A DNA stretch of 64,000 bases from Hypomesus transpacificus. Taxonomy: Eukaryota; Chordata; Actinopteri; Osmeriformes; Osmeridae. This document shows positions 47,860 to 60,900 of the stretch, piece by piece (the stretch's first letter is position 1; each line of letters begins with the position of its first letter). The notes below the pieces were generated by a model, which saw nothing but the letters and a program-made list of their open reading frames with translations, was not told where the DNA came from and made no database searches. The position numbers and the translations under genes were made by a program. The DNA lies in assembly GCF_021917145.1 (NCBI RefSeq), contig NC_061082.1, forward strand, positions 12,126,237-12,190,236, read 5' to 3'.

Positions 47860-49102
47860 CAGAGAGGGCAGGTGTGGGGATGGGGTGAAAGGTCACACTA
47901 GTCAGACCGGTCAAAAACAGTAACTCACACAACAATAAACAATTAAAAACAGAGCTCAACTTACAGCAGAGGAAAGACAAGGATTGATGTGTAGCTGGAA
48001 CATGATACCAGCCATATATCTTTGATTAAAAAAACTTACAGTGTGAACGGTGGTGTAGACTGTCTTCAGGTTGTTTATCAGGCCAGCTTCATCTTACACA
48101 CGCGTATGTCTGTCTGTCACTCTCCTAGTGCAGATGATGAGAGACCACAATCAAAGATCTACCCCAACAATGAGATAATATAGTTAGTCTACCACACACC
48201 ACCTTACCGTTTCCTATGAATCTACTGAGAACACTTTATTTTCACATTAGCTCTCTTTCATTTTTAAGATTATAGAATGAATTCAGCGAAAATCGTTTAC
48301 TTTATCCCTCGACTTCACATCCAAAGCTTGCTTTCAATGTTAAACCATCTCTATAATTCAGTAATATAGGCTGGATCCTCGAACTATTCGGGTTTTTTAC
48401 ACGAAAACTTTTTTTTCTGAAAAATAAAACATATATCTTACTCGAAAACTTCAGGATGATGCGTGCTCTCTCGGTGAGTGTAGTGTTATATGGATTTGCA
48501 GTCTACAGTCTACTCACGGTCCGGTCCGGTCTACTTGTGATCTGTACTTAGTGAACGATTCGTTCATTTTGACCGAATCTTTAAAAATGACTCAGAGAGT
48601 GATTCGTTCATTTTCTCTCGGCAGCACATCGTGACATCATTTAGCAAGGCTCAATATATGAAAACAGATTCGTTCACCACTCGACTCGGGTCGGTCTTTC
48701 TTACATTTTTCACGGGACTTGCATGGGCTCGGTATAGCAACATAAACGATTCGTTCACAACTGGGGAGCGTTTCTTTTGACTAAGTTTTTTCCCTTTTCA
48801 GAAATTCCTCTCCAGCACAGTAGGTGGCGGTGCATGCACCTCGAATTTGGTTATGATCCACCAGTCAAACTCAAAGAAGAAAAAGAACATGACGTAGATG
48901 AATTATACTAGTCGAAAGTTGACAGCTCAGCAGCAGAATGAGAATCGGCTTCTTAAAATGATATTTTCAGCTAAATATCACCTATTTAACGTTTATACTG
49001 AATTTACCATTTGATCATGAACTGACATTCAATTTTAAAACTTGGAACAGAAGTCACCTGCTTGAATATAGACTAGGTGGTGGTTTATGATCAGACAACA
49101 GA
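47860..49102. promoter_or_regulatory. Shared upstream region of divergent cd200 and gpr89
   Basis: 1.24 kb separates the two start codons. It contains four ATTCGTTCA motifs (48540-48760), one within the perfect palindrome TGAACGATTCGTTCA, and a GTAGGTGGCGGTG-containing repeat at 48818-48845. No TATA box can be assigned with confidence. Confidence 0.5.
48540..48765. repeat. Clustered GATTCGTTCA motifs, partly palindromic
   Basis: Copies lie near 48553 (TGAACGATTCGTTCA), 48600 (GTGATTCGTTCATT), 48668 (AGATTCGTTCACC) and 48747 (AACGATTCGTTCAC). They may be pieces of a DNA element or of a short satellite. Confidence 0.7.
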
Positions 49103-52100
49103 ATGTCGTTTGTCGTGGACTCAGTGATCATGTTCACCTCTCAGGTAGCTAGCTACACAGCTAGTCACTTAGGTCTCAACACACTTGTACATGTTTATTA
49201 TTTGGAAATAAGTTAGCATCTTAAGGAGACGTGCGTGATTTAGGGTGCTGTAAGAAAAAAAAGGCTATTTAAAAGATTTTGCTCGTATACTGTAGCTAGA
49301 GCCAGCTAGCCAATAACTGATTGTCCTCTCTTGTTGTTGACAGGTGTTGTTCTTTGGCTTTGGGTGGCTTTTCTTCATGCGACAGCTGTTCAAGGATTAT
49401 GAGGTGCGGGTTAGCAAAACTAATTAAATTCCTGTAGCTAAGTCTTTGTTGTAGCACTAAGTGTTTTATATGGATAGATCTGCATGATCCGCCTAATCAC
49501 TTCCTGCCCTTTTGCGGATCTTGTTTTGATCCCAGGTGCGCCAGTATGTTGTCCAAGTTGTCTTCTCGATCACATTCGCTTTCTCCTGCACAATGTTCGA
49601 GCTCATCATCTTTGAAATACTGGGTGCCTTGTGCAGTAGGTAAGAAGTGGCTTCTTCTTGATTAACGTCTTCATTCACACTGACTTTATGTTACCCTCAG
49701 TGAAGTGTGTCTGCTGATAATGCAGAATATGGCATTGCATTGTGCCCAATGACTACAGTACACAATGCTCAACCAATGCAAAATGTATCCTCTTTATGCT
49801 GTTACTGACCATTTCTGTAACCCCCAGTTCCAGGTATTTCCACTGGAAGTTGAATTTATATGTAATCCTCCTTGTGCTGATCTTCGTAGTGCCTTTTTAC
49901 ATTGGCTACTTTGTCGTCAGCAACATACGCCTGTGTGAGTGGACTTGTTACTTACTTAATACTTATTAAGACTAAATCAGTTCCTTTTAATTATAATTAG
50001 CCACTTATAACAAACTCGCCAGGCTATTGAATTATGACAGCCCATCTAGCCTTCTACAAATTAAACTTGATTACTAGCCTGTGTTTTATACATTTAAGTT
50101 GTTGATCTAGATACATGGCTTTGAATACTGCACATAGTACCATAATATAGTACTTTCATGTGCTTTTGAATTCAGATGGGAGTTGTACATACTCTATTGT
50201 TAACTTTTTGGTCTATTCTCTTTTCATAACTTGACTTTGTTGTGAATGTTGCAGTGCAGAGACAGAAGCTGCTTTTTGCTTGTGTGGTCTGGTTCACCTT
50301 CATGTACTTCTTCTGGAAGTTGGGGGATCCTTTCCCCATCCTCAGCCCCAAACATGGTGAGTGGAGTGACACCAATGCATCTGTTCTTCTCCAGCCTCTT
50401 CCTTGTAACCTCAGCTGTCTGAACCACAGGAACGTGGCAAATTAAATTAGTAAGCAGACTTCTGGGTTGTAAAAATGTGGATGGCTTCCTGTTATTGCTG
50501 ACTATTATATCAACAACCACAGAAAAGGCAAGATGCTGCATCACAGACATGTGCAGAACTACATGAATGCCTTTTTAAATCCTGGACTTTTTCTGTCGGG
50601 CTACATTGTTTTCCTCCAGGCATCCTGTCCATCGAGCAGCTGATTAGTCGTGTCGGAGTCATTGGGGTCACCCTCATGGCACTGCTGTCTGGCTTTGGTG
50701 CCGTCAACTGCCCTTACACCTACATGTCCTACTTCCTCAGGTGAACCCCCCTCAGAACTACAATTCCCACAATGCTCATACAAGTCCTTCCTCCAAGTGA
50801 CACCACAAATTATTGCTACACTACCATGCCTCACTTTAAAGCTTAGTTTTACATGCTAAAATCTACTACATAGGTCTGTCCCATAAATAATTACAATAAA
50901 TGATATGACAATGACAATATAAAAGCATAATAAAGCAAGCACACCCTTTCAAAGTGCAATGAACCAAACGAACACACAACAGACATCAACAAACAAAATA
51001 GACAACCAAAATTCTATCTCTGTGAAGACAACAGGCAATATGGAGGTCTACAAAACCACATACATCGTACAATAAGCCGATAATGTAATATTGTGACAAG
51101 TACACTATTCCCTTTGGGGAGCCCTATCTACACTACATGAGACCCTGCTTGCACTGATGTATACAGTCTAGAGGGTGAAGCCATAAGCATGTTCCAGATT
51201 GTCAGTTGTGGTAAGATGTAGTGATGTCTGGACTGTGCTCCCCCTGAAGGAATGTGACCGACAGTGACATTCTGGCGCTGGAGAGGAGACTGCTGCAGAC
51301 TATGGACATGATTGTCAGCAAAAAGAAACGGTGAGACACTGGAGAAACGGCCTGAGATAGAGTACTCTTTTATTATGTGTGTGTGTGTGTATGCTCAAGT
51401 GTGCGTGAAAAATAAAGAATAATAATGTTTTTTTTGTGTATAGCATTGCCATGACACGGAGGCAGATGTACCAGCGAGGGGAGGACCAGAACAAACAGAC
51501 AGGATTCTGGGGCATGATCAAGAGTGTCACCTCGTCACCATCAGGCAGTGAGAGTATCCTTTACACGTGTGAGATGTATCGTGCGTGAGTGTATCGCCTG
51601 TGAGTGTATTGCCTGTGAGTGTATCGCCTGTGAGTGTATCGCCTGTGAGTGTATCGCCTGTGAGTGTATCGCCTGTGAGTGTATTGCCTGTGAGTGTATC
51701 GCCTGTGAGTGTATCGCCTGTGAGTGTATCGCCTGTGAGTGTATCGCCTGTGAGTGTATCATGTGTGGGTGTATCGCCTGTGAGTGTATCGCCCGTGAGT
51801 GTATCGCCCGTGAGTGTATCGCCTGTGAGTGTATCGCCTGTGAGTGTATCGCCTGTGAGTGTATCGCCTGTGAGTGTATCGCCTGTGAGTGTATCGCCTG
51901 TGAGTGTATCGCCTGTGAGTGTATCGCCTGTGAGTGTATCGCCTGTGAGTGTATCGCCCGTGAGTGTATCATGTGTGGGTGTATCGTGTATGTGTTCCTT
52001 GACCTTCCAGACTTGTCTCTGATCCAGCAGGAGGTAGATGCTCTGGAGGAGCTGAGTAGACAGCTCTTCCTAGAGACAGTGGACCTGCAGTCCACCAAGG

Positions 52101-53683
52101 TAACACAAACACACACACACACACACACACACACTACAGGTATAGAATTAGATGCCTCCCATCAGGAGCCCATGTTTGAGCTGTCTTTCTCCATCTCTCC
52201 TCCTTTACAGGAGCGTATAGAATACTCCAAGACCTTCCAGGGAAAGTACTTTAACTTCCTGGGATACTTCTTTTCCATCTACTGCGTTTGGAAGATATTC
52301 ATGGTGAGACTGGCACCACATGTAGGCAAAGTGTCTGTGGTACAGAGTCTGTAGACATCAAGACATTCACTCAGGTCTGACAGGATTACTAGCTACGTCT
52401 GTACTGCCTACTGAACCTACTTTCATACTTTCGTCCATCGTGGAACATGGAAACAGTCCAGTTCAAATCTATAGTGTTTAAATGTATGTATAGTATCAGA
52501 TTTATTGACCCCAATCAGAACCACCTCAGGGTTTGTCTAGACAGTCACAGTGCCCACTCTCTGTCCCTCACAGGCCACCATCAACATTGTGTTTGACCGC
52601 GTGGGGAAGACGGATCCTGTGACCAGAGGAATCGAGATCACGGTCAACTACCTGGGCATCCAGTTTGATGTGAGCTCACACACTCATAGCCGTGCAGTGA
52701 GGATGTTATGCTCTGGTTTAATGCGTGCACATGTGTGACAACCGGCGAGTGTTATAAAAAGGGAATCCTTATCAGGGTATCGAAGTCTCTGCAGTAAAAC
52801 CTCACCCAATCAGTGTTCAATCTCCTGACATGGTTAATGATTTGATAGACCTCTTACATCTCAGACATTCAGCTCTCTCTTAAATTGTTTATTTTGAATC
52901 TTTTATGAGCCTAAGTACGGTAATGCTATCCCTTGTTGTTTTTGTGTGTCTCTGTCTCTGTCTCTTGTTTTTGTGTGTTTTGTTAACTCTGTATGCAAAC
53001 TCCTCTTATCTACTTAAGGTAAAGTTTTGGTCCCAGCATATCTCCTTCATTCTTGTTGGCATCATCATCGTCACTTCCATCAGAGGCCTCCTCATCACCC
53101 TCACCAAGGTACCACATGCCCTCGTAGCTCTGCTTGCTTCCTACCCACGTGTCACTTCCTTCCTAGTTTACAGTGCTTGGTCAGTGTACATTGTAGGAAA
53201 ATACTAAAAATACTGTCTTCACCGTGGCTAAGATGTGCCCTCCAAGTACTTAGCAGAGCTCTCTTTTTTCCTCTTTCTATAGTTCTTCTATGCCATATCC
53301 AGCAGCAAGTCCTCCAATGTCATAGTGTTGGTCCTGGCCCAGATCATGGTGAGAATGCATGTGCTCTACGCTCACATTTATTGAACGACACGCATGAATG
53401 CAGCAGGTGAAAAGCAGAGCAGGTTTGTTGTTGTGATTAATCCTCCCCGTTGTTCCCACCTTCTTCTATGTGATAGGGGATGTACTTTGTGTCGTCTGTG
53501 CTCCTCATGCGTATGAGCATGCCCCTGGAGTACCGCTCCATCGTCACGGAGGTCCTGGGAGAGCTCCAGTTCAACTTCTACCACCGCTGGTTCGACGTCA
53601 TCTTCCTTGTCAGTGCCCTCTCGAGCATCCTCTTCCTCTACCTGGCCCACAAGCAGGCCCCCGAGAAGCACATGACCCTCTGA
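49103..53683 (+). CDS. gpr89: Golgi pH regulator GPR89
   Basis: Multi-pass Golgi membrane protein needed for luminal acidification (family knowledge). Coding exons: 49103-49144, 49344-49403, 49536-49639, 49828-49934, 50255-50356, 50620-50740, 51250-51330, 51444-51553, 52011-52099, 52211-52303, 52574-52669, 53019-53108, 53283-53348, 53477-53683. The sum is 455 aa, the same as human GPR89. Starts [20 protein letters not shown]. The central cytoplasmic loop holds [19 protein letters not shown], followed by [20 protein letters not shown] and [19 protein letters not shown]. Ends [15 protein letters not shown]. Hydrophobic membrane segments flank the loop on both sides. Intron 8 is U12-type and carries a minisatellite. 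AATAAA at 54188-54193. No frame damage. One copy is present; human has two recent copies. Confidence 0.97.
51554..52010 (+). other. U12-type (minor spliceosome) intron of gpr89
   Basis: The 5' splice site GTATCCTTT (51554-51562) matches the minor-class consensus exactly. TTCCTTGAC (51995-52003) matches the U12 branch-site consensus TTCCTTRAY just before the AG at 52009-52010. The branch A lies 8 nt from the intron end, which is on the short side for this class. Confidence 0.85.
51575..51992. repeat. 15-bp minisatellite, about 26 copies, in gpr89 intron 8
   Basis: The consensus unit TGTGAGTGTATCGCC repeats with an exact 15-bp period. Variant units include ATT for ATC, CGTGAG, and two ATGTGTGGG units. 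The multiple-of-3 period keeps several frames open (Cys-Glu-Cys-Ile-Ala type), but these are not genes. Confidence 0.97.
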
Positions 53684-54187
53684 CTCCCCGGCTCCTGACT
53701 GCAAATGTGTGACTTTTCACCCGGGAGATGATAGGTCCAGAACTGGGAGAGGAGAGGAGGCGAAACAGAGGAGAGAGAATGTATCGTGGCCTGTACTTCC
53801 TGAATCAGGAAACCTAGGGATTAGTCAGGTGAACGGCTTTCGGGTAGAGGTGGAACGCCCTCCTTGAAGAACAGGGTTGGAATAGACTGTGGAGTAGGAA
53901 GGCCTGGAATGACTCTACGGTGAAACCATTTGATATCGCAACGTAACTATTTGCAAGCACTTGAAGGTTCAGAGGATCAATAAGTGTGTCATTGGGCTGT
54001 TATCCTGTTGGCCAGAGATCTGGTCTCCTTGCATTGGTATGTCAAAGCTGATCACAGCCCCCCAGGATCAAATGTACACACACACACACACACACGCACG
54101 TACGTTTACTATATTACGGCTGCTATATGTGTCAGTGTGTGCCTATGCCACTAAAACAGTACTGTCACACTGGTGGGATGGTTACTC

Positions 54188-54193
54188 AATAAA
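54188..54193 (+). terminator. Poly(A) signal of gpr89
   Basis: AATAAA 505 bp after the stop codon, followed by a TGT-rich downstream element. Confidence 0.7.
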
Positions 54194-54329
54194 CTTGTGT
54201 GGTCATTCTTGAGTTGTGTTGTAATGTGCTGTGTAAGATGCATCGTTAGGAGGCACAAGGTATCAGGAACACAGATAATGGAGTAATGATTGATATAATA
54301 AAGTACACATTTTGCTAAGATACATTTAC

Positions 54330-54335
54330 TTTAAT
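54330..54335 (-). terminator. Possible poly(A) signal of pdzk1
   Basis: TTTAAT on + (ATTAAA on -), 433 bp beyond the pdzk1 stop. If used, the two convergent transcripts end about 140 bp apart. Confidence 0.35.
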
Positions 54336-54767
54336 TTGAGTTGAGGTATAAATGAGTTGGAGGAGAGTGGGCTCCATGTCAGCTCCATGAAGTAAGTCAA
54401 TCTTGAAATTACGTGACAATAATTTGGGTGCTGTTTCATCTGTAAAACCGCATGTGAGCATTACTGATTACATTGGTCACTGGTTTAGACACTGATCAAC
54501 ATGATCTATGCATACATTATGCTTCCATATGCATCAATAAAATAGACGTGCATTTGGCAGTGAGCGAGATCAGTCAGGATCCTTTGCATCTTCACCCTCT
54601 TCTGTATCTGTGGGTGGACTGATGTCGTGTCAGCAGATACAGTAGAGCGTATCAAAAGTAAAGTGGAGTGCTAAGTAGAGATTGTATATCCGCATTGGTG
54701 TGACGTGCTGCGTGCTTTGATGATTGGAGGATCAGGTCAGGAAGCAGATCATCGTTGGTGGTACTCC

Positions 54768-57700
54768 TCAGAGTCTCTCATCAATGCTGTCATCGGAGGA
54801 GGATGATGACACTGACACAGTCTGAGAAAGGGGAAAGTAAGAGCACCGTGGTCAAAGCGGCAACTTGTAAACGGCACTGTAAACAAGCTCTACAAACATT
54901 AGAGAGGCATCAGAAGAATCTCTGGCGCATCTCCCTCTCACCCTTTCACGTGTCTGCACCGGCGGAGTGTCAGGTCGAGCCGCCTTCGTCTCCTCCTCTT
55001 CTCGGACCTTCTGGGTGTCGGGGCTGGGGGAGGGAGGAGTAGCAGGCGCGGCTGGAGACGGTGAGGAGACCGGGGGGGGCGTGGAGGCCGGAGCAGGGGG
55101 CTGGGAAGAGATGGCCAGGTCCCGGGCTTTCAGCTGGTCGTAGGTTTTCTTGTCAGCCACCAGGAGCTCAAGGACGCTGCCACTCGTCCTGATCAGTTTC
55201 ACCACCTCCTCGTGGTCGCTCCTCTCCACGTTCACGCCGTTGACCTCGATCACCATGTCTTCATCCTCTAGACCCGCCCTATCGGCTGTTCCGCCAGGCA
55301 CCACCTGACACACAGCAACCAATGAGCTAGGGAAAGTACATGCCTCCTTCATTACTGCCTTGTATCTTACAGCAGGACTGATAGATTGATTATTCACTTT
55401 CCCACACGAGTATGCTAGTATCTACTGTGTCTGTTGCTGTTATGAGTAACCTGAGAAAGTTGGGTTGGGTCTCATTCATCACTTCTCACATTGCATCTCT
55501 GTCTTTGTCTCTGTCTCTGTCTCTCTCCTCTGTGTGTGTGTGTCCCAAGTCTGTCATACCTCTTTTATGTACTGTCCACCGACTCCCTGGATCCCATTGA
55601 GGTGGAAACCGTATCCAGCTGAGGTCTTCTCCATCCTGCACAGTTTAGGCTTCACCTCCGCCTTCTCTACCACTGCTGGGATCACAACGGCAGGGGCAGG
55701 GGAAGGTGCTCTGGCTGGGGTGGGGATGGGCATAGTGAGTGCGTCTGGGTAGCTGGGTGGTAGGAGGGACTCCCTCGACTCTTCCCAGAAGAGGAGAGGG
55801 GACAGGCCCCCCTGTGGAGAACGGTGTCATATCAGTCCCGGATGTGCACAAACATCCAACTTGCTAGCATGCTGAGAATGTATTTCGCAGTTAACTATGA
55901 CTTACACCAATTGTATTTCAGTCAGCTCACTCACCAGCTTGTACATTCTGTCCGTTTCAGCATCTACCACTAGGAGGCAGCTCTTGTTTCCGCATTTCTT
56001 AATCATCTCCACCACCTGCTCATGGCTGCAACTGTCCACTTGTTGTCCCTCCACAGCAACCAGCCTGTCCATCTCTTTAAGTCCAGCCCTCTCTGCTGGA
56101 CTTTCTTTATCTATGGCCTTGATGTAATGGCCTGAATAACAAACAGGGGACATGAAACAATATGGTTTTCTATCTGTTGTTGAAATATTGACATAATACA
56201 CACATGCACTCTCACACACACATTCATACACACCTTTCATTTTTGGCTCCACTGTAAGGAAGTATCCGTAGCCCTCAGGTCCTTTGGTCAAGTCAGCAAT
56301 ACGAGGTTTCAGAGGGAGGTGCTTGATAGTGGCTAGTCCTGCCCCTATCGCAATGCGTTTGTTCTTGTAGTACCTTTTCATCAATCAACAAATCAAGCAG
56401 ATCAATCCATTTCACCTGTTGTATGAAGATAACAAATAAGCAAGCTGTTACTGTACCTGTCAGTGTCTTCGTCTACCAATAGGAACAGAATGCTGCTGCC
56501 GGCTGTCTTGATCTTCTTCACCATGGCTTCATGAGTGGCGCTCTCTAAGTTTTCCCCATTGATCTCCACAATACGGTCTCTGACCATGACTCCCGCCTTC
56601 TCGGCCACGCCCCCTGGTGTGACGTCTGTCATAAAAATGCCTGGCTCAGCTAGAAGCAGAGAGGGAGATGAAGTAGAATGGTAGAGGTAAGGCTCCAGAC
56701 AGACTCAGCATCTCAAATGGCATACTATACCTTATATAGTATATCTGTCAAAGATCTAGTACATTCCCAATGCCAGAAAATGCCAGGATGACACACTACA
56801 TCTGGTTACATGCCACAGTATGCAAGCCAGGCTTTTCTGGTTTCTCAATGGTACTTTCGATGGTACTCAATGGTACTTTCAATGGGACTCAATGGTACTC
56901 TCACTGGTAGACCGTTACAAATCTGTCTGCACTAGTTTAAAGCACAATAATAATACCCAAACAGATCACATTTCATGGATACTGCCTGCATCAATACACA
57001 CCAAGTAAGCTGAGTTGTAAAATCCACTAAAACGAAAAGGTTCAAATATGGGGTTTGAGACGTAAGTTCTTCATTGACGTTTTCATGCCCGTACATGTTG
57101 GAACTAAGGCAGAAATAGCATTGGCATAGACAATGGGTTTAGTCCCTGCTTGATCGAGTGATCTGATTTGATTGTGTGCAATCTCTTATCTGCCATGCTC
57201 AGTCCAACTTCAGAGATAACTGGAAAGATGTCTCGGTATCTGTGATCATGTGATTTGTGACCTCTTGTTTTCAGGGAACTATAAAGTCAGCCCCCATCCT
57301 CTCTCCTCCCTGTCTCCTTTTCTCCCCTCCCCCTTACTTTTGGCTGAGAGCAGAGAGAAGCCGTAGCCCACGGAGGTCTTCACCAGGTAGCAGAGTTTGG
57401 GCTTGGGTGTCTGCCCTGCCACCCCGTTCATGGCAGGCTGGCTCTGGTTCTGGTTCTGAGCGGGTCGGGGTTGAGGGTCTGACAGGTCCACCCCATCTGC
57501 CTTAGCCTTCTGATAGGAGTCGGCGTCTAGAACATGGAAAGTGACTGACGTTCCACTCTCTTTCACCATGTCCACCACCTGGCCCCCCAAAACACACACA
57601 CACACACAAACATGGAAGCCAGATTTGGTTAGGACAGAGCGTGGAGGCTGTAATGGAAAAAAGCAAAGGACTACAAGGGTTACATTTCCACATGAGACTA

Positions 57701-57941
57701 GACCTTATCAGGACCCCTCCCTGGCGATAATCACCTGGGAATGTGTCATCGTGTCCACATAGGTTCCATTGACCCGGAGGACGCGGTCTCCGTCTTTTAG
57801 CCCCGACAGCTCAGCGGGCCCACCCATCTCCAGGCTCCGGATCAGGTGGCCATCCTCGCCTTGCTCCACCCTCAAGAAGAAGCCGAAGCTTTGTCCTGGA
57901 GGCTTGGTGAGAGCGATAACCTTGGGCTTGTACCCAGCCAT
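54768..57941 (-). CDS. pdzk1: PDZ domain-containing scaffold PDZK1 (NHERF3)
   Basis: Cytoplasmic scaffold that anchors apical transporters and scavenger receptor SR-B1 by their C-termini (family knowledge). Coding exons, 5' to 3': 57941-57735, 57578-57338, 56649-56457, 56373-56234, 56131-55935, 55811-55560, 55304-54942, 54821-54768; phases fit, 548 aa. Four PDZ domains with carboxylate-binding loops: PDZ1 about 9-88 (QSFGFFLRV), PDZ2 about 129-213 (VGYGFSLLS), PDZ3 about 236-322 (EGYGYFLTV), PDZ4 about 380-460 (AGYGFHLNG). Linkers are Gln/Asn-rich between PDZ1 and PDZ2 and Pro/Ala-rich before and after PDZ4. The tail [13 protein letters not shown] is acidic and Ser-rich, of casein-kinase-2 type. 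Convergent with gpr89, as these genes are neighbours in human 1q21. Confidence 0.93.
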
Positions 57942-60900
57942 GTCCTGACCAACAAAGGGGAGGGTCAGAGACTGAGACTTACCGGCATGGAAAAGAACAC
58001 ACTATCTTTTTCTTCCCCACATGGACATATACTCTAGTACAGAACACCCTACCTCTTTTTCCCTCCCTCGCACACAGACAGGAACACACACATCTTATCC
58101 ATAGATGCCCATGCTGTATAACCAGACGGAGCTCATCGTGTAATTGTGTTCAAGGCTGGTATCATCACACTGATATGTGGCTGGCCTAACATCTGGCTTA
58201 TTGACCATATAAACCTCAGATACTAGTGGAGAGTTGAAGATAAACACAGATCACAAATCAGTGATACACTGTAAATGGGCTTGGTCAGCCAAAGACCTGA
58301 CACTGTTTGACTTGGAAAAACAAATGTTTCTGCAGCCGATTATACAGTAGGTGAATTAATCAATCCTGAAACGCTCTCTCTCAGTGTCTCTTCTCCTTCC
58401 GACATTCCCAGATGGGATGATTTGTGAGACATGTTTAGTGAGCAAAGCAAAGTGCTGATGGCCAGGAACACACAAACACTCTTGGCAGACAGCGGTCCTG
58501 TCGAAGTTTAATGGTTAACGCCTACAGGGCCAGCTGAAGGTGCGAAGGCTTCTTCAAGAGGATTGTCTGAACTTTGACCCTCCAATAAAGAATGTCAGCA
58601 TGACAATCTTTATAGTACTCCTCTATCAACAGAGACACAAGGGCATGGCAAGTGCCCAGTGTGATGCAGTGAAATAAATAACCAGTAATGAAAAATTGGA
58701 CCACAAATCAATGTATCTTTCTCTCCATGTTTTTAAGAAAAAAGACTGTGTTGACAATTTGTTCACTAATTCAAAGTCGACATCGTGAATTGTCTTGGAC
58801 TCTGCTCTGTGTCTAATGTGTCCAGTGTCCTAGATTACAACATTGTCCCTATAGTCTTGTACGGAGTAGACATCACAACCATTGTGCTATTCTGGGCTTC
58901 ACTTTTCTCAACTGTTTATTCCTTTTATATATGTTCTATGTATCACCAATCTCAGATATTTCTCCCTTTGCTAGTTCTATGATACTATTGACTTGATATA
59001 GCCAAAAAACGGCCATGTAAAGCAAAAAAAGGAGTCTACAGTAGATTTTGTCCTAGCCTGTGAACAAACCCTACACTCGTGGATAAGTTCACCATTTAAG
59101 GTAGCCATCAAATTACCAATAACAGAATGGGCCATCTAGTGTATCTTAAACTTGATGCATACATGATGGTACACAGACGTAAATACAAAATGCTACATGT
59201 TACACGCAAAGGCCTTTGTTATATTGTTTTGCAGGAAAAGTAACAGAAGTTCACTCACCTGCTCCTTTTGTCTCTGTCTTAGTCCCAAAGGAGGAGGTCA
59301 CTTGTTCCACATACACATAAGTACACAGATTATCTTCTTCCTCCCTCCCACTTATCTCTCCATGCTCATACTTTTCCTCCCTCTCCATCTCCCACCGTCA
59401 CCTCCCCTCTCTTTCTCTTCCACACTTCTCTCACCTTCTCTCTCTGCAGGACTTTGACGGACCAAAGGTGAACCTAAAGGCTGAGTTATTTAACTGTGTC
59501 TCGTGGCAGTGAGGGTGTATGTTCAGAGTGGCAATGATCAACACCAGGTTTTCCTTATAAAAGAAATCTCTGACCTGTCATTCTTGTGTCCATAGGTATA
59601 CTACGGTTTGGTCTGCACTTCTTCTACAAATCCCAAAATACTGTTAATATCTCCATAGTGTGACAACATATCACAAAGATCTTTGGCACTAACTGACAAT
59701 GCAATTAACCTGCCAAAGGCAAAATAATATACACAGCAGTTTTTTCTTTACACGTCCCTTAAAATATTTAGCATACATGATCATGTTCTCACACGTCATT
59801 GTATGGCAAGGTTTTGCAGCTTTGCTGTTTAGCCCCCAATAATGAGAAAATGCAGGAACACAGAAGGTGGCTTCGCTCCTTGGCCCCCAAATATACAGTA
59901 CCAGTTGAACACATTTTCCCATGTGTCCAAACTTTTGACTGGTACTGTACACACACACACACACATAAAGATACACACACACATACACACCCACACACAC
60001 ACACACACACACACATACAAACACACACATATACACACATACACACACAGATACACATACACACACACATTTGGACACATTTTCCTATTTCACGTGTCCA
60101 AACTTTTGACTGGTACTGTAGCTGCAAGAAGCGGTGAGGGGGCCAAGCAGTCTTGCAGGTCAAAGCACACAAAACATTTAGGGACATCCTCAGAGTAGAG
60201 TTCCGGGTACATGTACCAAGTTTTGTGTGAATGCGTCAAACGTTTGCTGAGATGCCAGCCATGGCACGCAGACACCATTCAGTTCTTAGAACCTTGTTTT
60301 CACATAATGTTATGCTGTTGTTGCCAACATGTAATCAAACTAAAACCAACCCCTGCATTCAGTTTAGATGTTGAATGTTTCTCTTCAAGCCACACACTGA
60401 CACCTCCATGCTAACTATTGGTAAGATGATGCCCATTTCAATGTCTCACAATAGCATACACGATCAATCTCAGAAAGTGCACCTGCCAAAGGACTATGTG
60501 AATAACATTTTACTTCATGTTTGGATGTGAGCTCCATATATGGCCCACTTCAGTACACCTACTCAGCTAACATTACGAGGTTTTGTCTTCTTGGTCTGTA
60601 CTTGAGAACTATTAGCTATGTGTGTGTTAGAGTATTTACTTTAGACTTTGTTTGAGTGAGTGTACGTTTCCGAGAGAGTGTTTGTATGAATGTGTGTGTT
60701 GTGTGTATTGTTAGTGACCTGTGTTTACCAGGTCGGAGACGAGCTGTCTGATGAGAACCGATATGTCTGTGCTAAGCATTCATTCAACTAAGGGTGAAAT
60801 CTCAAGGCGACCTGGTGTCTATATTTTTTTACACAAACATACACACGCACACACACACACATGAGTGAGGCGCAGGTGTGTGTCCTCTGGGTAAACAGTT

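Noticed and set aside
51524-52354. Long open frames of Cys-Glu-Cys-Ile-Ala or Pro-Val-Ser-Val type
   Set aside because: They are products of a 15-bp intronic minisatellite whose period is a multiple of three; the reading frame of gpr89 splices around them.
59689-60198. Cys-Val-Cys and Thr-His repeat frames
   Set aside because: Artefacts of the CA microsatellite inside a Tc1-like relic.
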